From assembly GCA_003248845.1 (NCBI GenBank), contig QFPD01000076.1, positions 1-8,061 on the forward strand: 8,061 bases of DNA, written 5' to 3'. Both the position numbers and the translations under genes were made by a program. Shown here in pieces: positions 1 through 6,488 of the stretch (position 1 is its first letter; the number at the start of each line of letters is the position of its first letter). Below the pieces are notes generated by a model that was not told where the DNA came from, searched no databases, and saw nothing but the letters and a program-made list of their open reading frames with translations. Source of the DNA: Microbacterium sp. (GTDB lineage Bacteria; Actinomycetota; Actinomycetes; Actinomycetales; Microbacteriaceae).

Positions 1-1
1 G

Positions 2-346
2 AAGGAGAAGTACGGCGTCGACGTCACCTTCTCCGCGACGGCCGACACGACGGTCGACGAGCTCGTCGCCGGCAACATCCAGGTGGCGAACGTCTACAGC
101 GCCGACCCCAACATCAAGACCAAGGACCTCGTCACCCTGGAAGACCCGAAGGGTCTCTTCCTCGCGTCGCACGTCGTCCCGCTCGTGAGCTCGTCGTTCC
201 CGTCGGACGCCGCCGATGTCATCAACAAGGTCAGCGCCGCACTGACCCCGGAGGGGCTCGTGGCGCTCAACGTGCAGTCCACGCAGGACCAGAAGTCGCC
301 CGCGGACATCGCGAAGGCCTGGCTGAGCGAGAACGGCCTCAGCTGA
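2..346 (+). CDS. Osmoprotectant (glycine betaine/choline) ABC transporter substrate-binding protein, C-terminal fragment
   Basis: This is the last 114 residues of a substrate-binding protein; the start lies left of the window. The frame is open from base 2 to the TGA at 344-346. The segment resembles the second lobe of the ProX/OpuCC/OsmF-type betaine-binding family: a VAGNIQVANVYSADPNI stretch, then LVTLEDPKGLF, then SHVVPLVSSSF, ending in SPADIAKAWLSENGLS. In this family the protein sits outside the membrane, usually as a lipoprotein in Gram-positives, and delivers compatible solutes to an ABC permease during osmotic stress. The lipobox and first lobe are outside the window, so anchoring cannot be checked. 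The permease and ATPase genes are probably upstream, since the gene ends at a strong hairpin. The family call is fairly secure; the exact substrate is inferred. Confidence 0.82.
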   Translation, partial: KEKYGVDVTFSATADTTVDELVAGNIQVANVYSADPNIKTKDLVTLEDPKGLFLASHVVPLVSSSFPSDAADVINKVSAALTPEGLVALNVQSTQDQKSPADIAKAWLSENGLS

Positions 347-353
347 CGCACGT

Positions 354-397
354 CGAAGGCCCCGGCATCCCGCTCATGCGGAGTGCCGGGGCCTTCG
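354..397. terminator. Bidirectional hairpin terminator without a U-tract
   Basis: A perfect 14-bp inverted repeat (CGAAGGCCCCGGCA at 354-367, its complement at 384-397) closes further inside with CCGC/GCGG around a TCAT loop. It begins 7 nt after the betaine-binding protein's stop and ends 15 nt before the stop of the convergent flavin monooxygenase gene, so it is placed to end both transcripts. Neither side has a T-run. That fits the I-shaped terminators common in actinobacteria rather than the E. coli type. Confidence 0.85.
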
Positions 398-412
398 TGC
401 TGGATCGGCCGG

Positions 413-1741
413 TCAGAAGGCGCGGAGATCGGCGCGCAGACCTTCGCCCGTAAAGCCGCGGCGCAGGATGCCGCGACGGCGCAGGATCGGCACGAGATCG
501 TCCAGCACGCGGTGCACCGTGACGGGATGGAGGTCGCCCCATAGCAGCACGCCGTCGTTGCCCCACGTGCCGAGCTCCTCGACGAGGTCCGCGAACTCCT
601 CCGCCGTGCCGACGAAGCCGGACCGGTCGGAGATCCGGCCGAGCTTCGCGAGGGCGGTCAAGTGCGCGCGCAGCGGCGTCGTGCGGGCATCGCGGTCTCC
701 CGTGAGACGACGCAGCGAGCCCTGCGAGACGTGCTCGGCGAAGAAGGCGTCGGGGAGGGGCTCATCGAGCGCGAGTGTCGTCAGATCCGTCTCCAGGTCG
801 CTCGACTGGCGCTGGGCGATCTGCCGGAGCACCTCGTCGGAGGGGTGCGCCGACGCCGCGACGAGCCGATCGGCCTCTTCGGAGGAAGAGACGATGACGG
901 GCTGGATCGCGAACATGATGCGGATGTCGTCGGGGCGCCGCCCTCGCTCGACAGCCGCGGCGTGGATGCGCGCGCGGTACTCGCGCACGCTCTGCTCGTT
1001 GAGAGGCGCCAGCGCGAGCTGAATGTCGGAGTTCGCCCCCGCGAAGGCGAGGCCGCGGCCCGAGCCGCCCGGCGACGCGATCACAGGCTCACCGAGCCCG
1101 ACCTCGTCGAACGGGATCGCGTTGAGCGGTCCGTCGAACGCGAAGTGCGCGCCGCGGTGCTCCGTGGCATCCAACCGAGCGCCATCGGCGTAGACGCCCG
1201 ACGACGCGTCGCGCACGAGTGCACCCTCACCCCACGACGCCCACAGGGCACGGATGCCGGCGAGCCACTCCTCCGCGCGGTCGTACGCGGCGTCGTGGCC
1301 GAGCGCGGGCGCATCACCGAAGTGGCGCGCACTGCCGGTGTCGGTGACGACGTTGAGACCCAACCGCCCGGCACTCAAGTGCTGCAGCGTCGCGAACTGA
1401 CGCGCGGCCGTGTAAGGGAGGTACGCGGCGGGGTTGACGGTCGGGATGACGCCGAGGTGCCGCGTCGCCTGGAACAGGTACGGAGCGAGCAGCAGCGGGT
1501 CGTGCTTGGGGCCGCCGAACGCGTGCCGCACCCGCAGGTCGATCGTCGCGGGCGAGCCGAGCGAAGGGGCGTCCTCGATCAGGAGGAAGTCGAACCCCGC
1601 CTGCTCGAGCTCTCGCGCCGACTGCTGGTAGAGGTCGGGGCGCGTCCAGTCGTAGTCCCAGTCGAAGTACGGGTGCCCCCACCCGTGCGGACCGAACCCG
1701 CGGGCGAGGAACCAGCCGAAATGCTGCGGCCTGGCGCTCAC
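413..1741 (-). CDS. LLM-class flavin-dependent monooxygenase (NtaA/SnaA/DszA-type)
   Basis: A 442-residue predicted FMNH2-dependent oxygenase of the luciferase-like superfamily, close in length to the nitrilotriacetate/dibenzothiophene-sulfone monooxygenase group (about 450). Visible landmarks: an N-terminal WGHPYFDWDYDW region (21-32), a FDFLLIEDAP strand-turn (50-59), the family signature ARQFATLQHLSAGRLGLNVVTD (113-134; relatives usually have GWN where this has GLN), YDRAEEW (153-159), H-x-G-x-x-F-x-x-x-GPLN (195-207), a degenerate flavin-phosphate loop PVIASPGGSGRGLAFAG (219-235), and a late GFVGTAEEFADLVEEL motif (375-390). The GTG start is chosen because it overlaps the metY stop as GTGA and leaves no extension. 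The frame stays open upstream to 2128, but that part is the arginine-rich shadow of metY. Such enzymes need reduced flavin from a separate reductase, and none is in view. The neighbour metY suggests an organosulfur substrate; this is inference. Confidence 0.85.
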   Translation of the reverse strand: MSARPQHFGWFLARGFGPHGWGHPYFDWDYDWTRPDLYQQSARELEQAGFDFLLIEDAPSLGSPATIDLRVRHAFGGPKHDPLLLAPYLFQATRHLGVIPTVNPAAYLPYTAARQFATLQHLSAGRLGLNVVTDTGSARHFGDAPALGHDAAYDRAEEWLAGIRALWASWGEGALVRDASSGVYADGARLDATEHRGAHFAFDGPLNAIPFDEVGLGEPVIASPGGSGRGLAFAGANSDIQLALAPLNEQSVREYRARIHAAAVERGRRPDDIRIMFAIQPVIVSSSEEADRLVAASAHPSDEVLRQIAQRQSSDLETDLTTLALDEPLPDAFFAEHVSQGSLRRLTGDRDARTTPLRAHLTALAKLGRISDRSGFVGTAEEFADLVEELGTWGNDGVLLWGDLHPVTVHRVLDDLVPILRRRGILRRGFTGEGLRADLRAF

Positions 1742-3051
1742 GCGACCACCGCGACGGGCACATCGACGGCGACCTCGAGCGCGGCGCCCAGGTCTCCGAC
1801 GAGGTCGGCGACGTCTTCGATGCCGATCGAGACGCGAAGGGTGCCCGGCTCGACGCCCACGGCACGGCGCTCGGCCTCGGTGAGGAAGGCGTGCGAGGTG
1901 GAGGCGGGGTGCAGGACGAGCGAGCGCACGTCGCCGAGGTGCGTCATGTGGGTGAAGACGTCGAGCGCCTCGACGAACCGCTGCGCCGTGTCGGCGTCGC
2001 CGCGCAACGTGAAGGTGAACACCGAGCCGAAGCCCGCCTCGAGATCGCGCACCGCGAGTGCGTGGTCGCGGTGGCTGGGCAGCCCCGCGTACTCCACCGA
2101 GGCGACCTCGGGCCGCGCGGCGAGCCACTGGGCGACGGCGAGCGCGTTGGCGCTCTGCCGGTCGACGCGCAGACTCAGCGTCTCGATCCCCTGTCCGATG
2201 AGGAAGGCATTCAGCGGCGAAGGGGTCGGACCGAACCGCGGTGCGACGCTCTCGCGGGCGTACGCGATGCGGGCGTCTCCCCCGGTGCGCTCCGCGATGC
2301 TCGGCGCGGGTACCCCGCCGGGGCCGCGCCCGGGCGCGACGAGGTGGGGATAGAGCGCACCGGAGCGCTCGGCGTCGAAGCGGCCGCTGTCGACGATCGC
2401 GCCGCCGAGAACACTCCCGTGCCCGGCGAGGAACTTGCTCGCCGAGTGGACGACGACGTCGGCGCCGAGCTCGATCGGCCGCAGAAGGTAGGGCGTCGCG
2501 AACGTGTTGTCGATGACGAGCGGGATGCCGTGGCGCTGGGCGACCGCAGCGATGGCGGGGATGTCCAGGATCCGGTTGGTGGCGTTGGAGATCGACTCGG
2601 CGAACAGGGCGCGGGTCTCCGGACGGATCGCCGCCTCCCAGGCATCCACATCGTCGATGTCGGCGACGAACGTCGTGTCGATGCCGAGCCGCGCGATGTT
2701 GTCGCGCAGAAGGCCCCGGGTGCCCTCGTAGATATGCGTCGACGAGACGATATGACCGCCCGCCTCGACGAGGGCGAGGAGCGCCACGGTCGTCGCCGCC
2801 TGACCGCTCGCGAGGAGCAGAGCCTGCGATCCGCCCTCGAGCGCGGCGAGCGTGTGCTCGACGGCGTCGATCGTCGGGTTGCCGATGCGGGTGTACGCGT
2901 AGCCTTCGCCGGCGCCGAAGTGCGCGCCCGCCGCCGCATACTCGTCGAACTCGAAGCCCGCGGTCAGATAGATCGGCGTGGCGCGCGCCGTCGGCGAGGC
3001 TCCCGGGCCGCGCTCGTGGACCTGCCGTGTCGAAAACCCTCGTCGGCTCAT
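1738..3051 (-). CDS. metY: O-acetylhomoserine aminocarboxypropyltransferase (sulfhydrylase)
   Basis: A 437-residue cytosolic PLP enzyme of the Cys/Met metabolism family. MetY enzymes make homocysteine from O-acetylhomoserine and sulfide, the direct-sulfhydrylation route to methionine. Landmarks: N-terminal GFSTRQVHERG (5-15), YAYTRIGNPT (51-60) for phosphate and active-site contact, ASGQAA (81-86), Asp181 in VIDNTFATPYL (179-189) for the pyridine nitrogen, and the Schiff-base Lys206 in HSASKFLAGHG. The C-terminal substrate-recognition region is THLGDVRSLVLHPASTSH (370-387), followed by PGTLRVSIGIED. The length (about 430 rather than about 380) favours MetY over MetB/MetC, though homocysteine synthase variants cannot be excluded. 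The start is fixed by a full AGGAGGT site 6 nt upstream. The stop TGA overlaps the GTG start of the flavin monooxygenase, making a translationally coupled pair. Confidence 0.88.
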   Translation of the reverse strand: MSRRGFSTRQVHERGPGASPTARATPIYLTAGFEFDEYAAAGAHFGAGEGYAYTRIGNPTIDAVEHTLAALEGGSQALLLASGQAATTVALLALVEAGGHIVSSTHIYEGTRGLLRDNIARLGIDTTFVADIDDVDAWEAAIRPETRALFAESISNATNRILDIPAIAAVAQRHGIPLVIDNTFATPYLLRPIELGADVVVHSASKFLAGHGSVLGGAIVDSGRFDAERSGALYPHLVAPGRGPGGVPAPSIAERTGGDARIAYARESVAPRFGPTPSPLNAFLIGQGIETLSLRVDRQSANALAVAQWLAARPEVASVEYAGLPSHRDHALAVRDLEAGFGSVFTFTLRGDADTAQRFVEALDVFTHMTHLGDVRSLVLHPASTSHAFLTEAERRAVGVEPGTLRVSIGIEDVADLVGDLGAALEVAVDVPVAVVA

Positions 3052-3057
3052 CGCCGC

Positions 3058-3064
3058 ACCTCCT
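3058..3064 (-). promoter_or_regulatory. Strong Shine-Dalgarno of metY
   Basis: The minus strand reads AGGAGGT, with 6 nt between it and the ATG at 3051. It is a full-strength ribosome site and fixes the metY start. Its upstream base abuts a possible pairing arm (TTCTCA, 3064-3069), so its accessibility could be structure-dependent. Confidence 0.85.
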
Positions 3065-3112
3065 GAGAACCTCTGCGAGCGCTGGCGCTCTCCGCGCTGA
3101 CGCGGATTCTCA
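3064..3112 (-). promoter_or_regulatory. Candidate structured leader or operator upstream of metY
   Basis: Read on the metY strand, the segment runs: arm TGAGAA (3112-3107); hairpin CCGCG-TCAG-CGCGG (3105-3092); hairpin GAGCGC-CA-GCGCTC (3090-3077, innermost pair probably open); a short linker; arm TTCTCA (3069-3064), which completes a 6-bp outer stem and touches the Shine-Dalgarno. The inverted repeats are exact and were read directly. The three-way-junction fold is my inference. It does not match the SAM-I, SAM-II or SAH riboswitch cores I can recall. An alternative is that GAGAAT (3111-3106) is the metY -10 box and the palindromes are DNA operator sites near the transcription start. Confidence 0.35.
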
Positions 3113-3170
3113 TCGTCGCCCGCGGGCGCGCGCGGGCGCGAATCGCGTGTCGTCGTGTGACGTCAGCCGG

Positions 3171-3176
3171 TACGGT
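3171..3176 (+). promoter_or_regulatory. Leaderless-type -10 box (TACGGT) of the metallopeptidase gene
   Basis: TACGGT fits the actinobacterial TANNNT -10 pattern and ends 6 nt before the GTG at 3183, so transcription would start at or next to the start codon. There is no Shine-Dalgarno before that GTG, which agrees with a leaderless message. I see no convincing -35 box. The perfect 8-bp palindrome TGACGTCA (3158-3165) lies just upstream and may be a regulator site. Confidence 0.5.
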
Positions 3177-3182
3177 GATCCG

Positions 3183-4271
3183 GTGAGCTCCACCCCGCGT
3201 TGCCCGTCCTGCCGCCGCTTCGTTTACCTCGACACGCTCGTCTGCCCCGAGTGCGGCACGGAGATGGGGATGCAGGTCATCGATCGCGTGTTCGTCGCGC
3301 TCCGCGATGGGCGCACGACGGGTGAGGACGGGACCTGGTTCGCGTGCTCGGAGCGCGAGTGGGGCTGCAACTGGCTCGTCCGCGACGACGCACCGGCCGG
3401 CCGCTGCATCTCGTGCCGCCTCACCCGCACCCGACCCGAGCAGGACGACACGATCGCGCTCGAGAAGCTTGCGAAGGTCGAAGAGGCCAAGCGGCGCCTC
3501 CTCCTGCAGATCGGCGACCTGGGACTGCCGATCGTGCCGTGGTACACGACATCGGGGGGCCTGGGCTTCGACCTGCTCTCGAGCCGTTCGGACGGACGCA
3601 AGGTCATCATCGGGCACGCGAACGGGATCATCACGATCGACCTGGCGGAGAGCCTCGACGACGTCCGCGAGGCGGTGCGCGTCAAGCTCGGCGAGCCGTA
3701 CCGGACGATTCTCGGGCACCTCCGCCATGAGATCGGGCACTATTACCAGAACGTCCTCATCCAGGATGACGAGACCTGGGCGCGCTGCCGCGACCTGTTC
3801 GGCGACGAGCGCGCGAGCTACCAGGAGGCGTTGACGCGCCACTACGCCATGGGCGCCCCCCAATCGTGGCAGCACTCGTTCATCTCGGAGTACGCCACGA
3901 TGCACCCGTGGGAGGACTTCGCCGAGGCGTTCGCGCACTACCTCCACATCGTCGGAACCCTGCAGACCGCCGCCGCGATCGGCATCCGGTTGGATGCCGG
4001 GGCATCGACTCTGCGCGACACCGACGTCGTTCCGCGCGATGACTACCGGGACGAGCCGATCGGGCGTGTGCTCGCCGACTGGGCGGCGCTCTCACAGGGC
4101 TTCAACCGCGTCAACCGCTCGATGGGCCTCGGCGATCTCTACCCGTTCACGATCACGCAGCCCGTGCAACACAAGCTCGCGTTCCTGCACGAGATCATCA
4201 CACGAGCGCCGCTCACGACCGAGAAGCAGGTGGCGCTCGCCCTCGCTCCGGGCGACGAGGAGCGCGCCTAA
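3183..4271 (+). CDS. Predicted zinc-binding metallopeptidase with N-terminal zinc ribbons
   Basis: A 362-residue protein of the putative zinc-binding metallopeptidase family (zinc ribbon plus Peptidase_Mx type, formerly a DUF). The N-terminus holds two likely zinc sites: C7-x2-C10 with C21-x2-C24, and C55-x6-C62 with C75-x2-C78. A helical linker (residues 93-108) follows. The catalytic core has LRHEIGHYYQN, with the HExxH zincin motif at H182, E183 and H186. Downstream, HPWEDFAEAFAHYLH (241-255) supplies the likely third zinc ligand, an acidic residue around 244-248. No signal peptide or membrane segment is seen, so it should be cytosolic. The substrate is unknown. The GTG start is chosen because it sits 6 nt after a -10-like TACGGT and is followed at once by the first cysteine pair; the open frame further upstream runs into metY on the other strand. 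The stop interlocks with that of the convergent gene. Confidence 0.85.
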   Translation: MSSTPRCPSCRRFVYLDTLVCPECGTEMGMQVIDRVFVALRDGRTTGEDGTWFACSEREWGCNWLVRDDAPAGRCISCRLTRTRPEQDDTIALEKLAKVEEAKRRLLLQIGDLGLPIVPWYTTSGGLGFDLLSSRSDGRKVIIGHANGIITIDLAESLDDVREAVRVKLGEPYRTILGHLRHEIGHYYQNVLIQDDETWARCRDLFGDERASYQEALTRHYAMGAPQSWQHSFISEYATMHPWEDFAEAFAHYLHIVGTLQTAAAIGIRLDAGASTLRDTDVVPRDDYRDEPIGRVLADWAALSQGFNRVNRSMGLGDLYPFTITQPVQHKLAFLHEIITRAPLTTEKQVALALAPGDEERA

Positions 4272-5392
4272 GGCTTCGCCGCGAACACCACGGGCACGCC
4301 GAGCCATTCCGCGAGATCGCGGATCTCGGCATCCACCATCTCGCGTTCCTCAGGATCGAGCCCGCCGCCGAGCCCGCCGCCGAGGTCGTCGACCTCGTGC
4401 ACGGCGGTGACGACGAGGTTCTCCTTCTTCTTGTCGAGCTGGGCATCGAGCAGCGCCGCGAACCGATCGCCGACGAGGATCGGATGGGCGAAGTACCCGT
4501 ACACGCGCTGCGCCTTCGGCTTGAACTGCTCGAGGATGAACTGGAAGCCGAACAACTCCTTCAATCGCGGGCGGTCGAAGAGCGCTCCGTCGTAGGGGTT
4601 CAGGATCGCGACGCGCCCGCCGGGATCCTCGTCGAGCCCCCCGAGCGCCTCCGGGTCGACCCGCCACTTCCACGCCGAGCCCTCGACGACCGCGGGCTCC
4701 CCCGCCAGGCCGACGGGCGTCCACGGCGAGGTCTGTCGCGCGATCCCGGCCGCCTGCAGACGCCGCCCTTCGAGCACACGGGCGGCGTCCTCGGCATCCA
4801 GCTCGGGAACACCCGCGTAGACGCGCTCGCCGATGTCCCACACGCGCTGACGCCCCTCGCGCCCGACGATCCCGACCTCGCCGAGGTACGCGAGCAGGTC
4901 GAGCATGCGCGGCACCTGATTGGGCCCGTACCAGCCGGCCTCGTCGCGATGGGCGACCTGGCTCGTGTCGGGGATCTGCGCCGCGAGCATCGGCCCCTCG
5001 GCGCGGAGCCGTGCGAGCACGTCGCGGCGGAACCGCTCGTTCGCCGCCATCCACGTCGCCGCGCGCTCGCGGAAGACGCGGGCCCGCATGCGGGCGAGAT
5101 GCGCCGGCAGAAGGGATGCCGCGTGGAAGTGCCCGTCGAACTCGAAGAGCAGCCGGTCCTGTTCGACGGCCTTGCGCAGCTGGCCGGGCTCGTACGCCCA
5201 CCCGATGCGACTCCACAGGACGGCGTGCTCGGCGGTCGTGATCGCGGCCGTGGGGTCGATCTTGATCGCACCGAGCTGCTCGGAGACCTCGACGACGTCG
5301 CCGGGCCGCGCGGCATCCAGCAGCTGAGCGCGCACCGCGATGCGTCGGGCCTCCTCGCGCGTGAGGCGGTGGGCGGACGTGTCGGCGGTCAT
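4268..5392 (-). CDS. Winged-helix DNA-binding protein, YcaQ/AlkX/AlkZ DNA glycosylase family
   Basis: A 374-residue protein of the HTH_42 family. Studied members (E. coli YcaQ/AlkX, Streptomyces AlkZ) are DNA glycosylases that remove bulky alkyl adducts or unhook interstrand crosslinks. Visible features: N-terminal LTREEARRIAVRAQLLD (10-26), the motif region LGAIKIDPTAA (40-50), VLWSRIG (58-64), FEFDGHFHAASLLPAHL (83-99), and the conserved C-terminal block ILNPYDGALFDRPRLKELFG (263-282) followed by KAQRVYGYFAHPILVGDR (293-310). Studied enzymes use a QxQ or QxD catalytic motif; the corresponding position here appears to be Lys44-Ile45-Asp46, so activity is uncertain. The ATG at 5392 is preferred over one 12 codons upstream because a TAGCGT -10-like box ends 7 nt before it and the conserved domain starts within 10 residues. 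The gene lies 39 nt downstream of the dehydrogenase on the same strand. Confidence 0.82.
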   Translation of the reverse strand: MTADTSAHRLTREEARRIAVRAQLLDAARPGDVVEVSEQLGAIKIDPTAAITTAEHAVLWSRIGWAYEPGQLRKAVEQDRLLFEFDGHFHAASLLPAHLARMRARVFRERAATWMAANERFRRDVLARLRAEGPMLAAQIPDTSQVAHRDEAGWYGPNQVPRMLDLLAYLGEVGIVGREGRQRVWDIGERVYAGVPELDAEDAARVLEGRRLQAAGIARQTSPWTPVGLAGEPAVVEGSAWKWRVDPEALGGLDEDPGGRVAILNPYDGALFDRPRLKELFGFQFILEQFKPKAQRVYGYFAHPILVGDRFAALLDAQLDKKKENLVVTAVHEVDDLGGGLGGGLDPEEREMVDAEIRDLAEWLGVPVVFAAKP

Positions 5393-5399
5393 GCGCAGA

Positions 5400-5405
5400 A
5401 CGCTA
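5400..5405 (-). promoter_or_regulatory. Leaderless-type -10 box (TAGCGT) of the glycosylase-family gene
   Basis: On the minus strand TAGCGT is followed by 7 nt (TCTGCGC) and then the ATG at 5392. No Shine-Dalgarno is present. The arrangement matches the other TANNNT-start-codon pairs in this window. It suggests the gene has its own promoter in the 39-nt gap after the dehydrogenase, besides any read-through. The -35 region is not recognisable. Confidence 0.45.
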
Positions 5406-5431
5406 CGTGCGACCGCCGACACGCGCACCCC

Positions 5432-6445
5432 TTACTGCACCGACCAGCCGCCGTCGCTCGGCAGCACGACACCGTTGAGGTTCACGCCGTCGTCGGAGAG
5501 GAGGAAGGTGATGGATGCCGCGAGCTGCTCCGCCGTCGCGAGCGTGGGGATCGACGCCTGGAACGGCTGCAGCCGCGCCTGACCCGCCTCGGACACGTGC
5601 GGCGGGAACGGGATGCCGGTGGCCACCCCGCCCGGCGCGACGGCGTTCACGCGGATGCCCGCCGGCCCGTACATGAAGGCCGCGGAGCGGGTCATGCCGA
5701 TGACGGCATGCTTGCTCGTCGTGTAGGCGTTGCCCGACGCCGAGCCGCGCAGTCCCGCCTCGGAGGCGATGTTGACGACCGACCCAGCGCCCGCGGCGAT
5801 CATCGCGGGCAGGACGGCGCGGGTGAGCTTGAAGGCGCCGGTGACGTTGACGCCCATGACGCGGTCCCACATCGCGTCGGTCGTCTCGTGCAGCGGTGAG
5901 AAGTCGTCGTTGATCCCGGCGATGTTGGCGAGGGCGTCGATGCGCTCCCCCGCGGCGGCCACGATCGCATCGATCGACTCCTGCGTCGTGATGTCGCCCG
6001 CCACCGTCACGACCTCGGCGTCCGGGAGGGATGCCGCGAACGCGCCGAGCTTCTGCTCCGAGATGTCCACGGCGACGACGCGACCGCCCTCGCGGGCGAC
6101 GCGTGCGGCGGTGGCGCGACCGATGCCGCTCGCGGCTCCCGTGACGATCACGGTCTTGCCGGCGAACCGCCCGGGGGTGATCTGCTCGATCCAGCCCGAG
6201 GGCTCGGCATCCGTCGGCATGACGCCGTCGTTCGCCTTCAGAACGAGGTCGTCGACGACGGACTGGGGCATCTGCCCCTGGCTGAGCGCGACGAGCTGCT
6301 GAAGGGGCAGCCCGCGCAGCGGCGCTAGGGTCTCCTCCGTCGCGCCGGAGGCGGCGAGCAGTCCGCGCACGAGCGGTCCGCCGACCTCGCTGTCGAGCCA
6401 TGCTCCGATCGTGCTGGCGGCGGTGAGGGGTGTCTTCTCTGACAT
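5432..6445 (-). CDS. SDR-family NAD(P)-dependent oxidoreductase with N-terminal helical extension
   Basis: A 337-residue classical short-chain dehydrogenase preceded by about 93 extra residues (family norm about 250). Rossmann features: TGAASGIG (102-109) for the cofactor, Asp127 after strand 2 (VAVDIS), which favours NAD(H), NIAG (174-177), Asn200, Ser228 in NIASEAG, and the catalytic pair Tyr241/Lys245 in YTTSK, followed by VNAVAPGGVATG (266-277). It should oxidise a hydroxyl or reduce a carbonyl; the substrate cannot be told. The N-terminus (STIGAWLDSEVGGPLVRGLL at 11-30, then GLPLQQLVALSQGQMPQSVV at 45-64) looks like a small helical module. It recalls the short stem seen at the end of some GH3 beta-glucosidases; that comparison is from memory. 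The start is fixed by AAAGGAG 6 nt upstream. It is divergent from the TetR gene, with shared palindromic operators between them. Confidence 0.88.
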   Translation of the reverse strand: MSEKTPLTAASTIGAWLDSEVGGPLVRGLLAASGATEETLAPLRGLPLQQLVALSQGQMPQSVVDDLVLKANDGVMPTDAEPSGWIEQITPGRFAGKTVIVTGAASGIGRATAARVAREGGRVVAVDISEQKLGAFAASLPDAEVVTVAGDITTQESIDAIVAAAGERIDALANIAGINDDFSPLHETTDAMWDRVMGVNVTGAFKLTRAVLPAMIAAGAGSVVNIASEAGLRGSASGNAYTTSKHAVIGMTRSAAFMYGPAGIRVNAVAPGGVATGIPFPPHVSEAGQARLQPFQASIPTLATAEQLAASITFLLSDDGVNLNGVVLPSDGGWSVQ

Positions 6446-6451
6446 GGTGAG

Positions 6452-6458
6452 CTCCTTT
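6452..6458 (-). promoter_or_regulatory. Shine-Dalgarno of the SDR gene
   Basis: The minus strand reads AAAGGAG, with 6 nt before the ATG at 6445. It supports the long start that includes the N-terminal extension, and it contrasts with the SD-less TetR gene on the other side of the intergenic region. Confidence 0.8.
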
Positions 6459-6482
6459 GCGAGCCTCGGGCGGGCTCAGCAG

Positions 6483-6488
6483 ATTCAA
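6483..6488 (-). promoter_or_regulatory. Possible -10 box (TTGAAT) of the SDR gene
   Basis: The minus strand reads TTGAAT immediately next to the left palindrome (6489-6502), with the -35 region then falling inside the palindrome pair. It matches TATAAT at 4 of 6 positions and would give a leader of about 30 nt carrying the Shine-Dalgarno. This is a weak call made mostly on position. Binding at the palindromes would block it. Confidence 0.3.

Noticed and set aside
1742..2128. N-terminal extension of the flavin monooxygenase up to an ATG at 2128
   Set aside because: It would overlap metY by 129 codons, its translation is arginine-rich shadow sequence, and the GTG at 1741 overlapping the metY stop is followed at once by family-like sequence.
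662..2353. Long open frame of 563 codons on the plus strand
   Set aside because: It is antisense to the monooxygenase and metY; its composition is the Arg/Ala/Gly-rich pattern expected opposite GC-rich genes, with no recognisable domain.
3052..3182. SAM or SAH riboswitch upstream of metY
   Set aside because: I could not find the conserved core of any SAM or SAH class that I know. Only generic hairpins are present, so it is listed as a candidate structure and not a named riboswitch.
4397..5899. Long open frame of 500 codons on the plus strand across two minus-strand genes
   Set aside because: It spans the junction of the glycosylase-family and SDR genes antisense, with no domain and low-complexity composition. 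Both opposing genes have clear conserved motifs.
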